Source of the DNA: Larkinella arboricola
Lineage (GTDB): Bacteria > Bacteroidota > Bacteroidia > Cytophagales > Spirosomataceae
Assembly: GCF_003259745.1 (NCBI RefSeq)
Contig: NZ_QLMC01000005.1
Coordinates: forward strand, 62,001 to 126,000
Length of the DNA: 64,000 bases
Reading direction: 5' to 3'
This document shows, piece by piece, positions 26,432 to 34,459 of this stretch; within the stretch, counting starts at the first letter, position 1; each line of letters opens with the position of its first letter. The notes below the pieces were generated by a model. It was not told the DNA's origin and searched no databases. It saw only the letters and a list, made by a program, of their open reading frames with translations. Position numbers and translations under genes: made by a program.

Positions 26432-27255
26432 TGATACACACGTACTTACAAAAATGCCGACACCTGATTGATGTCGTTGAGCGGCAGACGGCGGAGTTAC
26501 AGCAGGCGGCTCAGTGGTTTGCCGACACCATTCTGGCGGGCCGGATGGTTCATGTATTTGGTTCGGGACACAGCCGGATTATGGTGGAAGAAATGTGGCC
26601 GCGCTACGGTTCATTTCCGGGTTTCAATCCGATTGTGGAGCTGTCGCTGACGTTTCATAACCTGGTGGTCGGGGCCAATGGGCAACGGCAGGCCATGTTT
26701 CTGGAAAACGTCCCGGGTTTGGCCGAACGGATACTGCGGAATTACGACCTTTCGGGACAGGATTCGGCGCTGGTGATTTCGTCGAGCGGGAGCAACGTGG
26801 TGCCCATCGAAATGGCGGAAGAGTTTCAGAAACGGGGCGTAAAAGTTGTTGCGATCATTACCCGAGAACACGCAGAGCGGAGCACCAGCAAGCGGAAAGA
26901 CGGTCTGAAACTAAGTGACTTTGCCGATCTGGTGCTTGATACCGGTGCGCCCGTGGGTGATGCGATGGTAACGGTTCCGAATTTGGAAACACCTGTGTCG
27001 CCCGGCAGTACGGTGGGGGGCGCGTTGATCATCAACAGCATCAAAGCCGAACTGGCCCGCCTGCTGACCGAAGCCGGGCAACCGCCCAAGGTCCTGACGG
27101 CCGGTGCCGTGGTTGGGTCCGAACGGGCTACGGAATTATTCGAAGCCGCTTATGACGAACACGCCCACCGGCTGGCCAAACTTTACGCACAGGTGGGGCA
27201 AACGGCTAGTCTGCCCACTCAGGGACCGGCGGGCGCTCCCGTTCAATCGGTGTAA
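26428..27255 (+). CDS. SIS-domain sugar isomerase-like protein (UPF0309 type)
   Basis: 275 aa. The SIS phosphosugar-binding fold shows in MVHVFGSGHSRIMVEEMWPRYG (~38-60), ALVISSSGSNVVPIEMAEEFQKRGVKVVAIITREHA (~118-152) and a C-terminal APVGDAMVTVPNLETPVSPGSTVGGALIINSI. The pattern matches UPF0309-type sugar isomerases related to GmhA and MurQ. Proteins of this type bind sugar phosphates and isomerise or hydrolyse them. The start codon overlaps the ROK stop codon, so the two are co-expressed. The last ~15 residues (TASLPTQGPAGAPVQSV) are low-complexity and probably disordered. Confidence 0.85.
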   Translation: MMIHTYLQKCRHLIDVVERQTAELQQAAQWFADTILAGRMVHVFGSGHSRIMVEEMWPRYGSFPGFNPIVELSLTFHNLVVGANGQRQAMFLENVPGLAERILRNYDLSGQDSALVISSSGSNVVPIEMAEEFQKRGVKVVAIITREHAERSTSKRKDGLKLSDFADLVLDTGAPVGDAMVTVPNLETPVSPGSTVGGALIINSIKAELARLLTEAGQPPKVLTAGAVVGSERATELFEAAYDEHAHRLAKLYAQVGQTASLPTQGPAGAPVQSV

Positions 27256-27326
27256 TTGCTAACGTGATAAGACTCTTACTTTGACCAGACGCACGAACTT
27301 CCGTGCGTCGATACATACCCCAACTC

Positions 27327-28352
27327 ATGCAACCCAAACCCATCCGTACAACCGTCATTGGCAGTTATCCGTTTCCCGGCTGGCTCGAATTCGCTTCCCA
27401 GAATCTGGATCAGTTTGGTCCCGCCGATATAGAAGAAATGATTGAAGATGCCGTGGTAGCGGCTATTCATGACCAGACCACCGCCGGGCTGGACGTCATT
27501 ACCGACGGTGAACAAACCCGGCTGGACTTTAATCTGTCGTTCTACGGTTACATCAAAGGGCTGCAACCCAACCACGCCGAGACGCGGAAATTTGGTCCAC
27601 CTGCCCACGATCAGCGCGGTAAACACTCGATCGTGGAGGAACTGACGGCCCCGAACGGGTTGGGCGCGGTGCAGGAATACCAGCGCCTGAAAAAGCTGGC
27701 TCCGGCTGGCCCCACCCTGAAAGCGTCCATTCCGGGACCCTACACCCTCAGTGGCCGGATGCTGCCAAATGATCGCTACAAAGACCGGTATGCCATTACG
27801 GAAGCCCTGCTGCCTTTTGTCCGGAAAGAACTCGAAGACCTCGTAGCGGCTGGCTGTGAGGAAATTACCGTCGATGAGCCGTCGATGTCGTGTTATGCCT
27901 ACAAGGAAGATACGAAGCGGTTTGTGGATATTTTTAACCGGACGGTGGCCCCGGTGGTGGGCAAATGCCGCCTGTCTACGCACCTGTGCTTCGGCAATTT
28001 CAAAGGTCGGCCCGTTGGTTACCGTAAAATTCACCCCATGCTGCCGGATTTTCTGGACTTAGCGGTTGATGAAGTTCACGTTGAAATGGCAAACCGGGAG
28101 TTTGATGAGATTGAGTTGATTGCAGAATTTGCCCGGAAAATGGACGTGGCCGTTGGTATTATCGACGTAAAAAATTATTACATCGAAACCGTCAATGACG
28201 TGGTTGAGCGCATTGAAATGTGCCTGAAACACATTCCGGCGGAGAAGCTGGCGGTAGCGCCGGATTGCGGGTTGAGCCAGACGGCTCGGTGGGCCGCCCG
28301 CCAGAAGCTAATTAATATGGTGGCTGGAGCCAAAAAAGTAAGGGGAGAATAA
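27327..28352 (+). CDS. short MetE-type (cobalamin-independent methionine synthase catalytic-domain) protein
   Basis: 341 aa from the ATG at 27327; a GTG at 27303 is less likely because homology starts at IRTTVIGSYPFPGW. The protein corresponds to the C-terminal catalytic half of MetE only (full MetE is ~750 aa). Zinc-ligand regions are present: the HLCFGNF motif (compare HMCYSDF), the VHVEMANRE region and PDCGLSQTARWAARQKL near the end (compare PDCGLKTR). It should transfer a methyl group to homocysteine or a related thiol; short forms may use another methyl donor than methyltetrahydrofolate. It follows the SIS gene after 71 bp and may or may not belong functionally to the sugar cluster. Confidence 0.88.
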   Translation: MQPKPIRTTVIGSYPFPGWLEFASQNLDQFGPADIEEMIEDAVVAAIHDQTTAGLDVITDGEQTRLDFNLSFYGYIKGLQPNHAETRKFGPPAHDQRGKHSIVEELTAPNGLGAVQEYQRLKKLAPAGPTLKASIPGPYTLSGRMLPNDRYKDRYAITEALLPFVRKELEDLVAAGCEEITVDEPSMSCYAYKEDTKRFVDIFNRTVAPVVGKCRLSTHLCFGNFKGRPVGYRKIHPMLPDFLDLAVDEVHVEMANREFDEIELIAEFARKMDVAVGIIDVKNYYIETVNDVVERIEMCLKHIPAEKLAVAPDCGLSQTARWAARQKLINMVAGAKKVRGE

Positions 28353-28413
28353 ATAACTCAAACACAGTGCGCCTTTCGGAGTTGTTATAGCTGTTAACAA
28401 TGCAACGTGGGGC

Positions 28414-29121
28414 ATGGAAAATAGCTGTGGAATTACCTGTATCATACCGTTTTATAACGAAGGGGATCGTATTTTCCCGGTTTTGGAAGTGGTAACGGCC
28501 CTGGGCGCTTTCGATCAGATCATCTGTGTCGATGATGGCTCGGAGGACGATACATTAGCCCGGATTCGGCAACGGTGGCCACGCCTGACGGTGATGCGGA
28601 TGCCGGAAAATCAGGGCAAAACGGCGGCTATCAAACGGGCGGTGCAAGCCGTTGAGTCGCCGTATGTGATGCTGATGGATGCGGATTTGCGAAATCTGGA
28701 GCCCAACGAACTGGCGCAGATTGTCCGGATGATTGGTACATGCCCGGATGTGGACATGCTTATTTTTCGTCGTCTGAATGCCGAATGGTTTGTCCGGATG
28801 AACCGTGCCGATGTGTTGTTGTCCGGAGAGCGGATTTTGCGAACCGCCGATCTGCGCGCCGTTCTGGCCGGACCGGTTGACGGTTTTCAGCTGGAAATGG
28901 CGATCAACGAATACATGTGGAAGCACCAGAAGGAAGTGTGCTGGGTGCCGTGGTCGGCCAAAAATACGTATAAAATGGACAAACGGGGGCCGGTTGACGG
29001 TTTCCTGAAAGACGTTATGATGTACGCCGATATTTTGCAGTATATCGGGGTGGTTAGCTTTGTTCGCCAGATGGCTGGTTTTGCCCGGAAACCCCTGCGG
29101 GGAAAACCGGTTTTAACTTAA
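28414..29121 (+). CDS. family 2 glycosyltransferase
   Basis: 235 aa. GT-A fold: CIIPFYNEGDRIFPVLEVV at the N-terminus, ICVDDGSEDDTLARI (first Asp pair) and VMLMDADLRNLEPNEL with the DxD metal motif at ~89-93. The later part (GPVDGFQLEMAINEYMWKHQKEVCWVPW) holds the acceptor-side Glu. No membrane helix is visible, so it is soluble or peripheral, similar in size to dolichol/polyprenyl-phosphate sugar transferases without their anchors. It lies 61 bp after the MetE-like gene and 16 bp before the MBL gene. Donor and acceptor are unknown. Confidence 0.88.
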   Translation: MENSCGITCIIPFYNEGDRIFPVLEVVTALGAFDQIICVDDGSEDDTLARIRQRWPRLTVMRMPENQGKTAAIKRAVQAVESPYVMLMDADLRNLEPNELAQIVRMIGTCPDVDMLIFRRLNAEWFVRMNRADVLLSGERILRTADLRAVLAGPVDGFQLEMAINEYMWKHQKEVCWVPWSAKNTYKMDKRGPVDGFLKDVMMYADILQYIGVVSFVRQMAGFARKPLRGKPVLT

Positions 29122-29137
29122 TGTTGCGCGTTGCTTT

Positions 29138-29992
29138 ATGAAGGAATTGATTCCCGCTGTTCAAAAAGACCAAACGTTACTGACTGATATTGAAACCGCT
29201 CGTTCGGAGGCTAACCAACTGCACGTCTGGTGGCTGGGACAGAGCGGTTTTTTGGTGCAATGGCAGGGCCGGAGCATCCTGTTTGACCCGTATCTGTCGG
29301 ATTCGCTGACGGTTAAATACGCCAACACCGATAAGCCGCACATCCGGATGTCGGAGCGGGTAGTCGATCCGGCGCAATTGGCAGATATTGACGTGGTTAC
29401 GTCCAGCCACAACCATACCGATCACCTCGATGCCGAAACGCTGTTGCCGTTGTTTCGTACCAATCCGAAAACCCAGTTTGTTATTCCGGAAGCCAACCGT
29501 TCATTTGTCGCCGACCGTCTGAATTATGACCGGGCTTTTCCGATTGGCCTGAACGACGGCGAAACCGTGGAGGTGGCCGGATTCATCGTTCATGGGGTTC
29601 CGGCGGCTCATAATGATCTGGAACGCGATGCGCAGGGCCGGTGTCGGTTCATGGGGTTTGTGGTGCAGGCCGGGCCGTGGACGCTCTATCACAGCGGGGA
29701 TACGCTCTGGTATGACGGAATGGTGGAAATTCTGAAACCGTTTGCCATCGACGTGGCCTTTCTGCCCATCAACGGCAACAAACCTGAACGGCGCGTGGCC
29801 GGGAATCTGAATCCCGAAGAAGCCGCCCGGCTGGGCCGGGAGATTGGCGCCCGGCTGGTGATTCCGCACCATTACCATCTGTTTGAGTTCAACACCGAAG
29901 ACCCTGCCAATTTTGTCCGCGAAGCGGAACGGTATCAAACACCGTATAAGGTGCTGCAACTGGGCGAACGCTGGAGCGGTAAAAAGGATTAG
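29138..29992 (+). CDS. UlaG-like MBL-fold metallohydrolase
   Basis: 284 aa. Metallo-beta-lactamase fold: WWLGQSGFLVQWQGRSILFDPYLSD (~31-55), the metal motif SSHNHTDHLD with His91, His93, Asp95 and His96, and further ligands in AAHND, YHSGDTLWYDGM (~185-196) and IPHHYHLF. The pattern is close to UlaG (L-ascorbate-6-phosphate lactonase) and related sugar-lactone or phosphoester hydrolases. No signal peptide. With the upstream SDR, kinase-like and isomerase-like genes it could open a lactone in the same sugar pathway. It starts 16 bp after the GT2 stop. Confidence 0.87.
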   Translation: MKELIPAVQKDQTLLTDIETARSEANQLHVWWLGQSGFLVQWQGRSILFDPYLSDSLTVKYANTDKPHIRMSERVVDPAQLADIDVVTSSHNHTDHLDAETLLPLFRTNPKTQFVIPEANRSFVADRLNYDRAFPIGLNDGETVEVAGFIVHGVPAAHNDLERDAQGRCRFMGFVVQAGPWTLYHSGDTLWYDGMVEILKPFAIDVAFLPINGNKPERRVAGNLNPEEAARLGREIGARLVIPHHYHLFEFNTEDPANFVREAERYQTPYKVLQLGERWSGKKD

Positions 29993-30067
29993 CCGTGAAG
30001 GGTTGATTATTGGCCGGCGAATGCCGAATATTGGAGAAAGTCCATCCACGAACCCTGCTTTCTTCCC

Positions 30068-31255
30068 ATGAAAAAAATAGCCGCTCTGCTGCTGCTCGTC
30101 GGGCCGCTCTACGCCCAGAAACCCAGTTTTAAAGTTCAGGTTATTGATAACCAAATTGATATTGGATACGGTCTGGCCATTGGTGATGTAGACGGCGACC
30201 GAAAGCCGGACATTCTGATGGCCGATCAGAAGGAAATTGTCTGGTACCGCAACCCGGGTAAGCGCGATGCCGACTGGTCCCGGCATGTCATGGCCCAGAA
30301 TCTGACTCCGCAGGACAACGTCTGCATTGCCGCCCGCGACATTGACGGCGATGGAAAGGTGGAAGTGGCCGTGGGTGCGGGCTGGAATCCGTCCGAAACC
30401 AACGATACCACCAAATCCGGAGCCGTCTTTTACCTCGTTCGGCCCCAGGACCCCACGCAAAGCTGGGAACCCATCCGGCTGCACCACGAAATCACAACGC
30501 ACCGGATGCGCTGGGCAAAAGTCGCGCCGAATCGCTACCAGCTGATTGTGGTCCCGCTGCACGGGTTGGGCAACAAAAACGGCGAAGGGCGCGGTGTACG
30601 CATTCTGGGTTACGAAAAACCAAAAAATCCGCGCGACCCCTGGCCCATGCACCTCGTTGATTCGACGATGCACCTGACCCATAATTTCGAAATCTGGGAG
30701 GACGGCCCGGAAACCCGTCTGCTGATTGGTAGCAAGGAGGGAGGCAAAACCGTAGCGTACCGGAAGGGGAAATGGGTACCCGTTGAGCGTTGGATTGGCG
30801 CGGGCAACGGCATGGGCGAGGTGCGTCGGGGCTTTCAGAATGGCAAAATACCGTTCGTGGCAGCCGTTGAACCTATGCACGGCAATAAATTGGTGGTATA
30901 CAAAAACGGACCTGTTGCCGATGCGCCGGATAAGCTTCTGTACGGTGTGCAGCAAACACTGACCGATCAGATGAATCAGGGCCACGCGCTGGCCTGTGGG
31001 GACTTTTTGAACCTCGGCGTCGATCAGATTGCCGTGGGCTGGCGGAATCCGAATGCCGAAAAGAAAGTGGGCGTACGGCTTTTTGTGCCGGATAAAACCC
31101 TGAAAACCTGGCAGGAACACATTCTGGACGATAGCGTAAGGATGGCAACGGAAGATTTGCTGGCTGCTGATCTGGACGGCGACGGCGATCTGGACCTGGT
31201 TGCTTCAGGGCGGGCCACCCTGAACGTGCTGATCTACTGGAATCAGCTTAAGTAA
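30068..31255 (+). CDS. secreted FG-GAP/VCBS-repeat protein
   Basis: 395 aa with a signal peptide (KIAALLLLVGPLYAQ). Repeated Asp-rich calcium-binding loops of FG-GAP type are visible: AIGDVDGDRKPDILM, RDIDGDGKVEVAVG and, at the end, ADLDGDGDLDLVASG. The fold should be a beta-propeller. Similar single-domain proteins are common in Bacteroidota and Planctomycetes next to CxxCH, DUF1080 and oxidoreductase genes; no enzymatic role is established. It lies 75 bp after the MBL gene on the same strand. A function in binding or presenting a carbohydrate on the outside of the cell is inference. Confidence 0.85.
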   Translation: MKKIAALLLLVGPLYAQKPSFKVQVIDNQIDIGYGLAIGDVDGDRKPDILMADQKEIVWYRNPGKRDADWSRHVMAQNLTPQDNVCIAARDIDGDGKVEVAVGAGWNPSETNDTTKSGAVFYLVRPQDPTQSWEPIRLHHEITTHRMRWAKVAPNRYQLIVVPLHGLGNKNGEGRGVRILGYEKPKNPRDPWPMHLVDSTMHLTHNFEIWEDGPETRLLIGSKEGGKTVAYRKGKWVPVERWIGAGNGMGEVRRGFQNGKIPFVAAVEPMHGNKLVVYKNGPVADAPDKLLYGVQQTLTDQMNQGHALACGDFLNLGVDQIAVGWRNPNAEKKVGVRLFVPDKTLKTWQEHILDDSVRMATEDLLAADLDGDGDLDLVASGRATLNVLIYWNQLK

Positions 31256-31362
31256 GCGAATTACTCTGAACATGCGACCGCGGACGAAACCGGGTTTTGC
31301 ATCCGTCCCTCATACAACTGGCGCAGGGGCATTACCTGGGTCGTTTTAAAAACTATGTGAAG

Positions 31363-31833
31363 ATGAAACCGCTCGACGAAATTCAGATTCTGGATTTTGA
31401 TCCGGCTTATCGGGAACAGTTCAAGAAACTGAATCTGGCCTGGATTGAGAAGTATTTCAATGTCGAAGAACCCGACATCCGGGCGCTGAGCAATCCGGAA
31501 AGTTATATCATAGCGAACGGTGGTCGCGTGTTTTTTGCCCGATACCAGGGCCGCATTGTCGGTACGTGTGCGCTGCTGAAGGAAAACGACGAGGTGTATG
31601 AACTGGCCAAGATGGCGGTATCCCCCGAAGTACAGGGCAAACAGATTGGCAAAAAACTTTGTGTGCATTTGCTTGAAGCCGCCCGCCAAATGGGGGCCAA
31701 ACGCGTCTATCTGGAATCGAATACCGCATTGACGCCGGCGCTGGAATTGTACAGGAAAGTGGGATTCTACCAAGTGGAATCCACCCCCTCGCCCTACCAG
31801 CGCGCGAACGTCAAAATGCAGATCGATCTGTAA
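31363..31833 (+). CDS. GNAT-family N-acetyltransferase
   Basis: 156 aa from the ATG at 31363; a TTG at 31297 in the same frame is possible but gives an N-terminus without family features. The GNAT core is clear: GRIVGTCALLKENDEVYELAKMAVSPEVQGKQIGKKLCVHLLEAARQMGAKRVYLESNTALTPALELYRKVGF, with the acetyl-CoA pyrophosphate loop Q/R-x-x-G-x-G/A read here as QGKQIG. The substrate cannot be predicted. It ends 5 bp before the stop of the first paralogue of the minus-strand array (convergent). Confidence 0.88.
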   Translation: MKPLDEIQILDFDPAYREQFKKLNLAWIEKYFNVEEPDIRALSNPESYIIANGGRVFFARYQGRIVGTCALLKENDEVYELAKMAVSPEVQGKQIGKKLCVHLLEAARQMGAKRVYLESNTALTPALELYRKVGFYQVESTPSPYQRANVKMQIDL

Positions 31834-31838
31834 TCAGG

Positions 31839-32183
31839 TTACTGGAGCTCTTCACTGGCCGTTCGCAGGGCCGTAGCCAAACCCTGTAATTGAGAGGGTA
31901 ATTCACCTTCCGGACCAATTTCGCCACTGAACTCCTGAACGGCGTCGGCAATTTCAGTCATAAGGCCGTTGATGGTGGCCGGGTCGGGCGATGATTGGGT
32001 TACAGCCTCCTGGAGTTGCGATAACTTACCGGCCAGATCCCGGGTGTTTTCGGATTCATTTAAAATGCCGATCCACTGCTGGAGCAGATCGGTATTGGTT
32101 TCACTGACGGAGACACCCGGGCCATGAGCCAGACTATCAATGGTTTTATCGAGCAGATCGGTTGCTGTGGAGTGAGATTCCAT
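31839..32183 (-). CDS. paralogue 1 of a six-gene tandem array, unknown family
   Basis: 114 aa from the ATG at 32181-32183, one base after the stop of paralogue 2, so translational coupling is likely. No signal peptide or membrane helix; predicted all-alpha. The shared framework is visible although it is the most divergent copy: TDLLDKTIDSL, TDLLQQWIGILNES, a LSQLQEAV helix, SPDPATINGLMTEIADAVQEF and a C-terminal LQGLATALRTASEEL. It lacks the (D/E)G that precedes the L(I/V)xxW motif in the others. I do not recognise the family. It is the last gene of the array, convergent with the GNAT gene. Confidence 0.8.
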   Translation of the reverse strand: MESHSTATDLLDKTIDSLAHGPGVSVSETNTDLLQQWIGILNESENTRDLAGKLSQLQEAVTQSSPDPATINGLMTEIADAVQEFSGEIGPEGELPSQLQGLATALRTASEELQ

Positions 32184-32184
32184 A

Positions 32185-32520
32185 TTATAAGGACGTAGCA
32201 AGCGTTAAAATGGCGTTGGACAGATCGCGGAGTGGCTCGTGAATAGAGGCATCGCTGTTGGAAGCCTGTACGTTGAGTTGCTCCGATAAATCCAGCAGAA
32301 TGGTTTTGACGGTTACCGGATCGGGGGCATCACTTTCCAGCTGGCTTTTCAGTTCCTGAAGTGAAGTAACCACCTGCTGATTACCAGCGGAATCGTCGAG
32401 CGTTTCCAGCCAGTTATCAATCAGGGATAGCCCGTCGACCGGTACGATGCTGGTGACACCGCCGTCGTTCAACGCCGAGATGGTCGTGTGAATGAGTTCG
32501 GTTGGTTGTTGGGTTGCCAT
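32185..32520 (-). CDS. paralogue 2 of the six-gene tandem array, unknown family
   Basis: 111 aa, cytoplasmic, predicted all-alpha. Family framework: TELIHTTISALNDGG, VDGLSLIDNWLETLDDS, VVTSLQELKSQLES, APDPVTVKTILLDLSEQLN, LRDLSNAILTLATSL. The core (D/E)G..L(I/V)..W(L/I)..L is fully present. A spacer of variable length and content lies before the last helix. It is coupled to paralogue 1 (1-nt gap) and 45 bp downstream of paralogue 3. No function can be given. Confidence 0.8.
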   Translation of the reverse strand: MATQQPTELIHTTISALNDGGVTSIVPVDGLSLIDNWLETLDDSAGNQQVVTSLQELKSQLESDAPDPVTVKTILLDLSEQLNVQASNSDASIHEPLRDLSNAILTLATSL

Positions 32521-32565
32521 TGAGACGATGGTTAGGTTTGAACGGATTTTAGCGGTCGGCCCGAC

Positions 32566-32910
32566 TTATAGCTGATCGCTGAAATCCTGTAAGGCCAGGG
32601 CAATCTGTTGCAGCTCGTTAATCCACGGCCCTTCGCTCGACTGTACGATTTGCGTGGTATTGTCGGCCAGATCTTTCAGAAGCCGTTTGACCTGATCGGG
32701 GTCGGGGCTGGGCATCTGGAGCAGGGAGCGGAGCTGCATTAACTGGTCCAGTACCGGAGTAGCGGGGCGGCTTTCCTGTAGTATTTTAATCCATTTATCA
32801 ATAACCGGAACCCCGTCGTTGGAGGATACGGATACGGCAGCATCGGTATCGCTTTTCAGGGTGTTGAGCGTCGCAGTGATTGCGGTCTGAGTTAATGCAT
32901 TTGAAGGCAT
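32566..32910 (-). CDS. paralogue 3 of the six-gene tandem array, unknown family
   Basis: 114 aa. Framework: TAITATLNTLKSD, NDGVPVIDKWIKILQES, VLDQLMQLRSLLQM, SPDPDQVKRLLKDLADNTTQIV, then LQQIALALQDFSDQL. It shares the PDP plus LL.DLAD(Q/N)T block with paralogues 1, 5 and 6. No signal peptide. The preceding gap to paralogue 4 contains a hairpin (32930-32950). Function unknown. Confidence 0.8.
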   Translation of the reverse strand: MPSNALTQTAITATLNTLKSDTDAAVSVSSNDGVPVIDKWIKILQESRPATPVLDQLMQLRSLLQMPSPDPDQVKRLLKDLADNTTQIVQSSEGPWINELQQIALALQDFSDQL

Positions 32911-32929
32911 AGTTGTAACAAATTAAGGG

Positions 32930-32950
32930 ATGGGTCAGAAATTGACCCAT
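32930..32950. other. intergenic hairpin within the paralogue array
   Basis: ATGGGTCA (32930-32937) and TGACCCAT (32943-32950) form an 8-bp perfect stem with a GAAAT loop between paralogues 4 and 3. There is no T-run on the transcribed strand, so it is more likely an mRNA stability or processing element than a terminator. Confidence 0.5.
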
Positions 32951-32955
32951 CAGGA

Positions 32956-33309
32956 TTAGGCTAATTGATTTCCAAAGTTCCGCAGGGCAACGGCCAGGCT
33001 GTTGAGCCGCGCCGGATATTCACCACCGGCTTTAGCTGCCCACTGTTCGGATTGTTCGGCCAGCCCCAGCAGGATGCTGCGCACATGAATATTATCGATC
33101 ATGGGTCCTTCCAGCGCTGTTCTTAGCTTCTGTAAGGTATTGGCCACATTGTCGGCTTCCGACGTTTTTAAGGACCGCAGCCAGTCACCAATGAGCGAAA
33201 GGCCCTCCTGGGGCGTTGTTTTCAGCGGTCCGCCGTCGAATGCTTCCATCGTTGCGTCGATCAGCGTTGTGGTATTGGAGTGTGGCGCCTGGGAATGTTG
33301 ATGAGCCAT
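32956..33309 (-). CDS. paralogue 4 of the six-gene tandem array, unknown family
   Basis: 117 aa with a short His/Gln-rich N-terminus (MAHQHSQAPHSN). Framework: TTLIDATMEAFDGGP, QEGLSLIGDWLRSLKTS, VANTLQKLRTALEG, IHVRSILLGLAEQSEQWAAKAGG, LNSLAVALRNFGNQLA. The spacing of the Trp motif, the central Leu-rich helix and the C-terminal L..L..ALR.F segment matches the other copies. No transmembrane or secretion signal. Function unknown. Confidence 0.8.
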   Translation of the reverse strand: MAHQHSQAPHSNTTTLIDATMEAFDGGPLKTTPQEGLSLIGDWLRSLKTSEADNVANTLQKLRTALEGPMIDNIHVRSILLGLAEQSEQWAAKAGGEYPARLNSLAVALRNFGNQLA

Positions 33310-33385
33310 AACCGAATCAAAAAGTTTAGTTGAGTAAAGGGATAGATAAAACGGTTACGAAAAACCGATTAATGCCGGACCAGGG

Positions 33386-34012
33386 CTAAATCTGTCGGCT
33401 ATTGCCACCGCCGTCGCCGGTTGAAGGGCGTTTGTTGCGCGAATCGGTACCGGAGTTCGATGCCGCCGAATCACCCGAGGAGCCGGAGCTGTAGCCCGAT
33501 CCGTAGGATTTATAAGCACCACCGCCCTGTAGATTGCCAACATCGTCTGTATTGCTGTTTCCCGGAACTGCCGGATTGACTCCCGGATTGCCCGTTGCGC
33601 TGCCCGTTCCGGTTTGGGTGAAAATCTGGGCGCGGCCGTGTTTGTCGGCAATGTTGCCCGCTTCTCCGGCAATGACCTTTTTAAAGTCCTGTAACGTCTG
33701 CACCAGTTGATCCAGTTGCAGTTTTACTTTGTCATCGTCCACGGATTGGGCCGCCTGCTGGGTTTGCCCGGCCAGGTCGTCCAGGAGCGTTGCAATTTGG
33801 GCCGTATCCTGGTTGCCTTCCATTAGTTGCGCTTTCAACTCACTGAGTGTCTGGGTGATTTGCTGGGCCGTTTCATCCGTCTCTTCGCTGCGTAACGCCG
33901 TCAGCCAGTGATCGATCAGGGAAATACCGTCGATGGTCGAAATTGACGTTGTATCTCCATTGAAGCTATTTACCGTCGAATCGATAAGATTTGTTGCCTG
34001 TTGATTTGCCAT
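33386..34012 (-). CDS. paralogue 5 of the array, with a Gly/Ser/Asn-rich C-terminal tail
   Basis: 208 aa, nearly twice as long as its neighbours. Residues 1-118 are the common domain: TNLIDSTVNSFNGD, IDGISLIDHWLTALRSEE, ITQTLSELKAQLMEG, QDTAQIATLLDDLAGQTQQAAQ, LDQLVQTLQDFKKVI. Residues ~119-208 form a low-complexity tail rich in Gly, Ser, Asn and Thr (GGGAYKSYGSGYSSGSSGDS), with no sequence similarity to the other five copies. The tail may be a flexible linker or an assembly segment. It lies 29 bp after paralogue 6 and 76 bp before paralogue 4. Confidence 0.8.
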   Translation of the reverse strand: MANQQATNLIDSTVNSFNGDTTSISTIDGISLIDHWLTALRSEETDETAQQITQTLSELKAQLMEGNQDTAQIATLLDDLAGQTQQAAQSVDDDKVKLQLDQLVQTLQDFKKVIAGEAGNIADKHGRAQIFTQTGTGSATGNPGVNPAVPGNSNTDDVGNLQGGGAYKSYGSGYSSGSSGDSAASNSGTDSRNKRPSTGDGGGNSRQI

Positions 34013-34041
34013 TGGCTTTCTTGATTTCGTTTCTGGAAAAA

Positions 34042-34377
34042 TTATTTCGCCATCGCCCGGCTGAAGTCTCTGAGATTTTCTACCAGCTTGTTGAGCGCCT
34101 GGCGTTGGTCACCCGTGGCATTCTGCGCCACGACGGCAGTTTGATCGGCCAGATCTTTTAATAACAACTGAATAGCAACCATGTCGTCCGAATCCAGCGC
34201 ATCCCGGAGTTGTTCGAGCGTCGGGACCACGGTTTCCCATTCTGGCTGCGTCCGTAAAATAACGATCCAGTCTTCGACCAGATTAACGCCTTCTGCGGTG
34301 GTTGACGATGGAGCTCCTCCACCGAGGACCGTATTCGTATCGCCGAGCATGGTGTCAATTTTTTCACGATGTGCCAT
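34042..34377 (-). CDS. paralogue 6 of the six-gene tandem array (promoter-proximal), unknown family
   Basis: 111 aa from the ATG at 34375-34377. Framework: IDTMLGDTNTVLGGG, AEGVNLVEDWIVILRTQ, VVPTLEQLRDALDSDD, MVAIQLLLKDLADQTAVVAQ, LNKLVENLRDFSRAMAK. It is the first gene of the array and diverges from arfB across 82 bp, where a TACCTTTA element (about 34435-34442) points toward arfB. No secretion signal. The regular pattern suggests that all six genes form one operon read from a promoter in this 82-bp gap. Confidence 0.8.
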   Translation of the reverse strand: MAHREKIDTMLGDTNTVLGGGAPSSTTAEGVNLVEDWIVILRTQPEWETVVPTLEQLRDALDSDDMVAIQLLLKDLADQTAVVAQNATGDQRQALNKLVENLRDFSRAMAK

Positions 34378-34459
34378 AACGAGATCTGTTTTTCGCGTAT
34401 ATGATGGAACCGTCACTGCGCCGGATTGTTTGTACCTTTATTAAGTTTTTAGCCTAACG

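Noticed and set aside
29501-31120. Open frame of 539 codons on the - strand
   Set aside because: Antisense to the MBL and FG-GAP genes, spans two genes, and encodes no recognisable domain.
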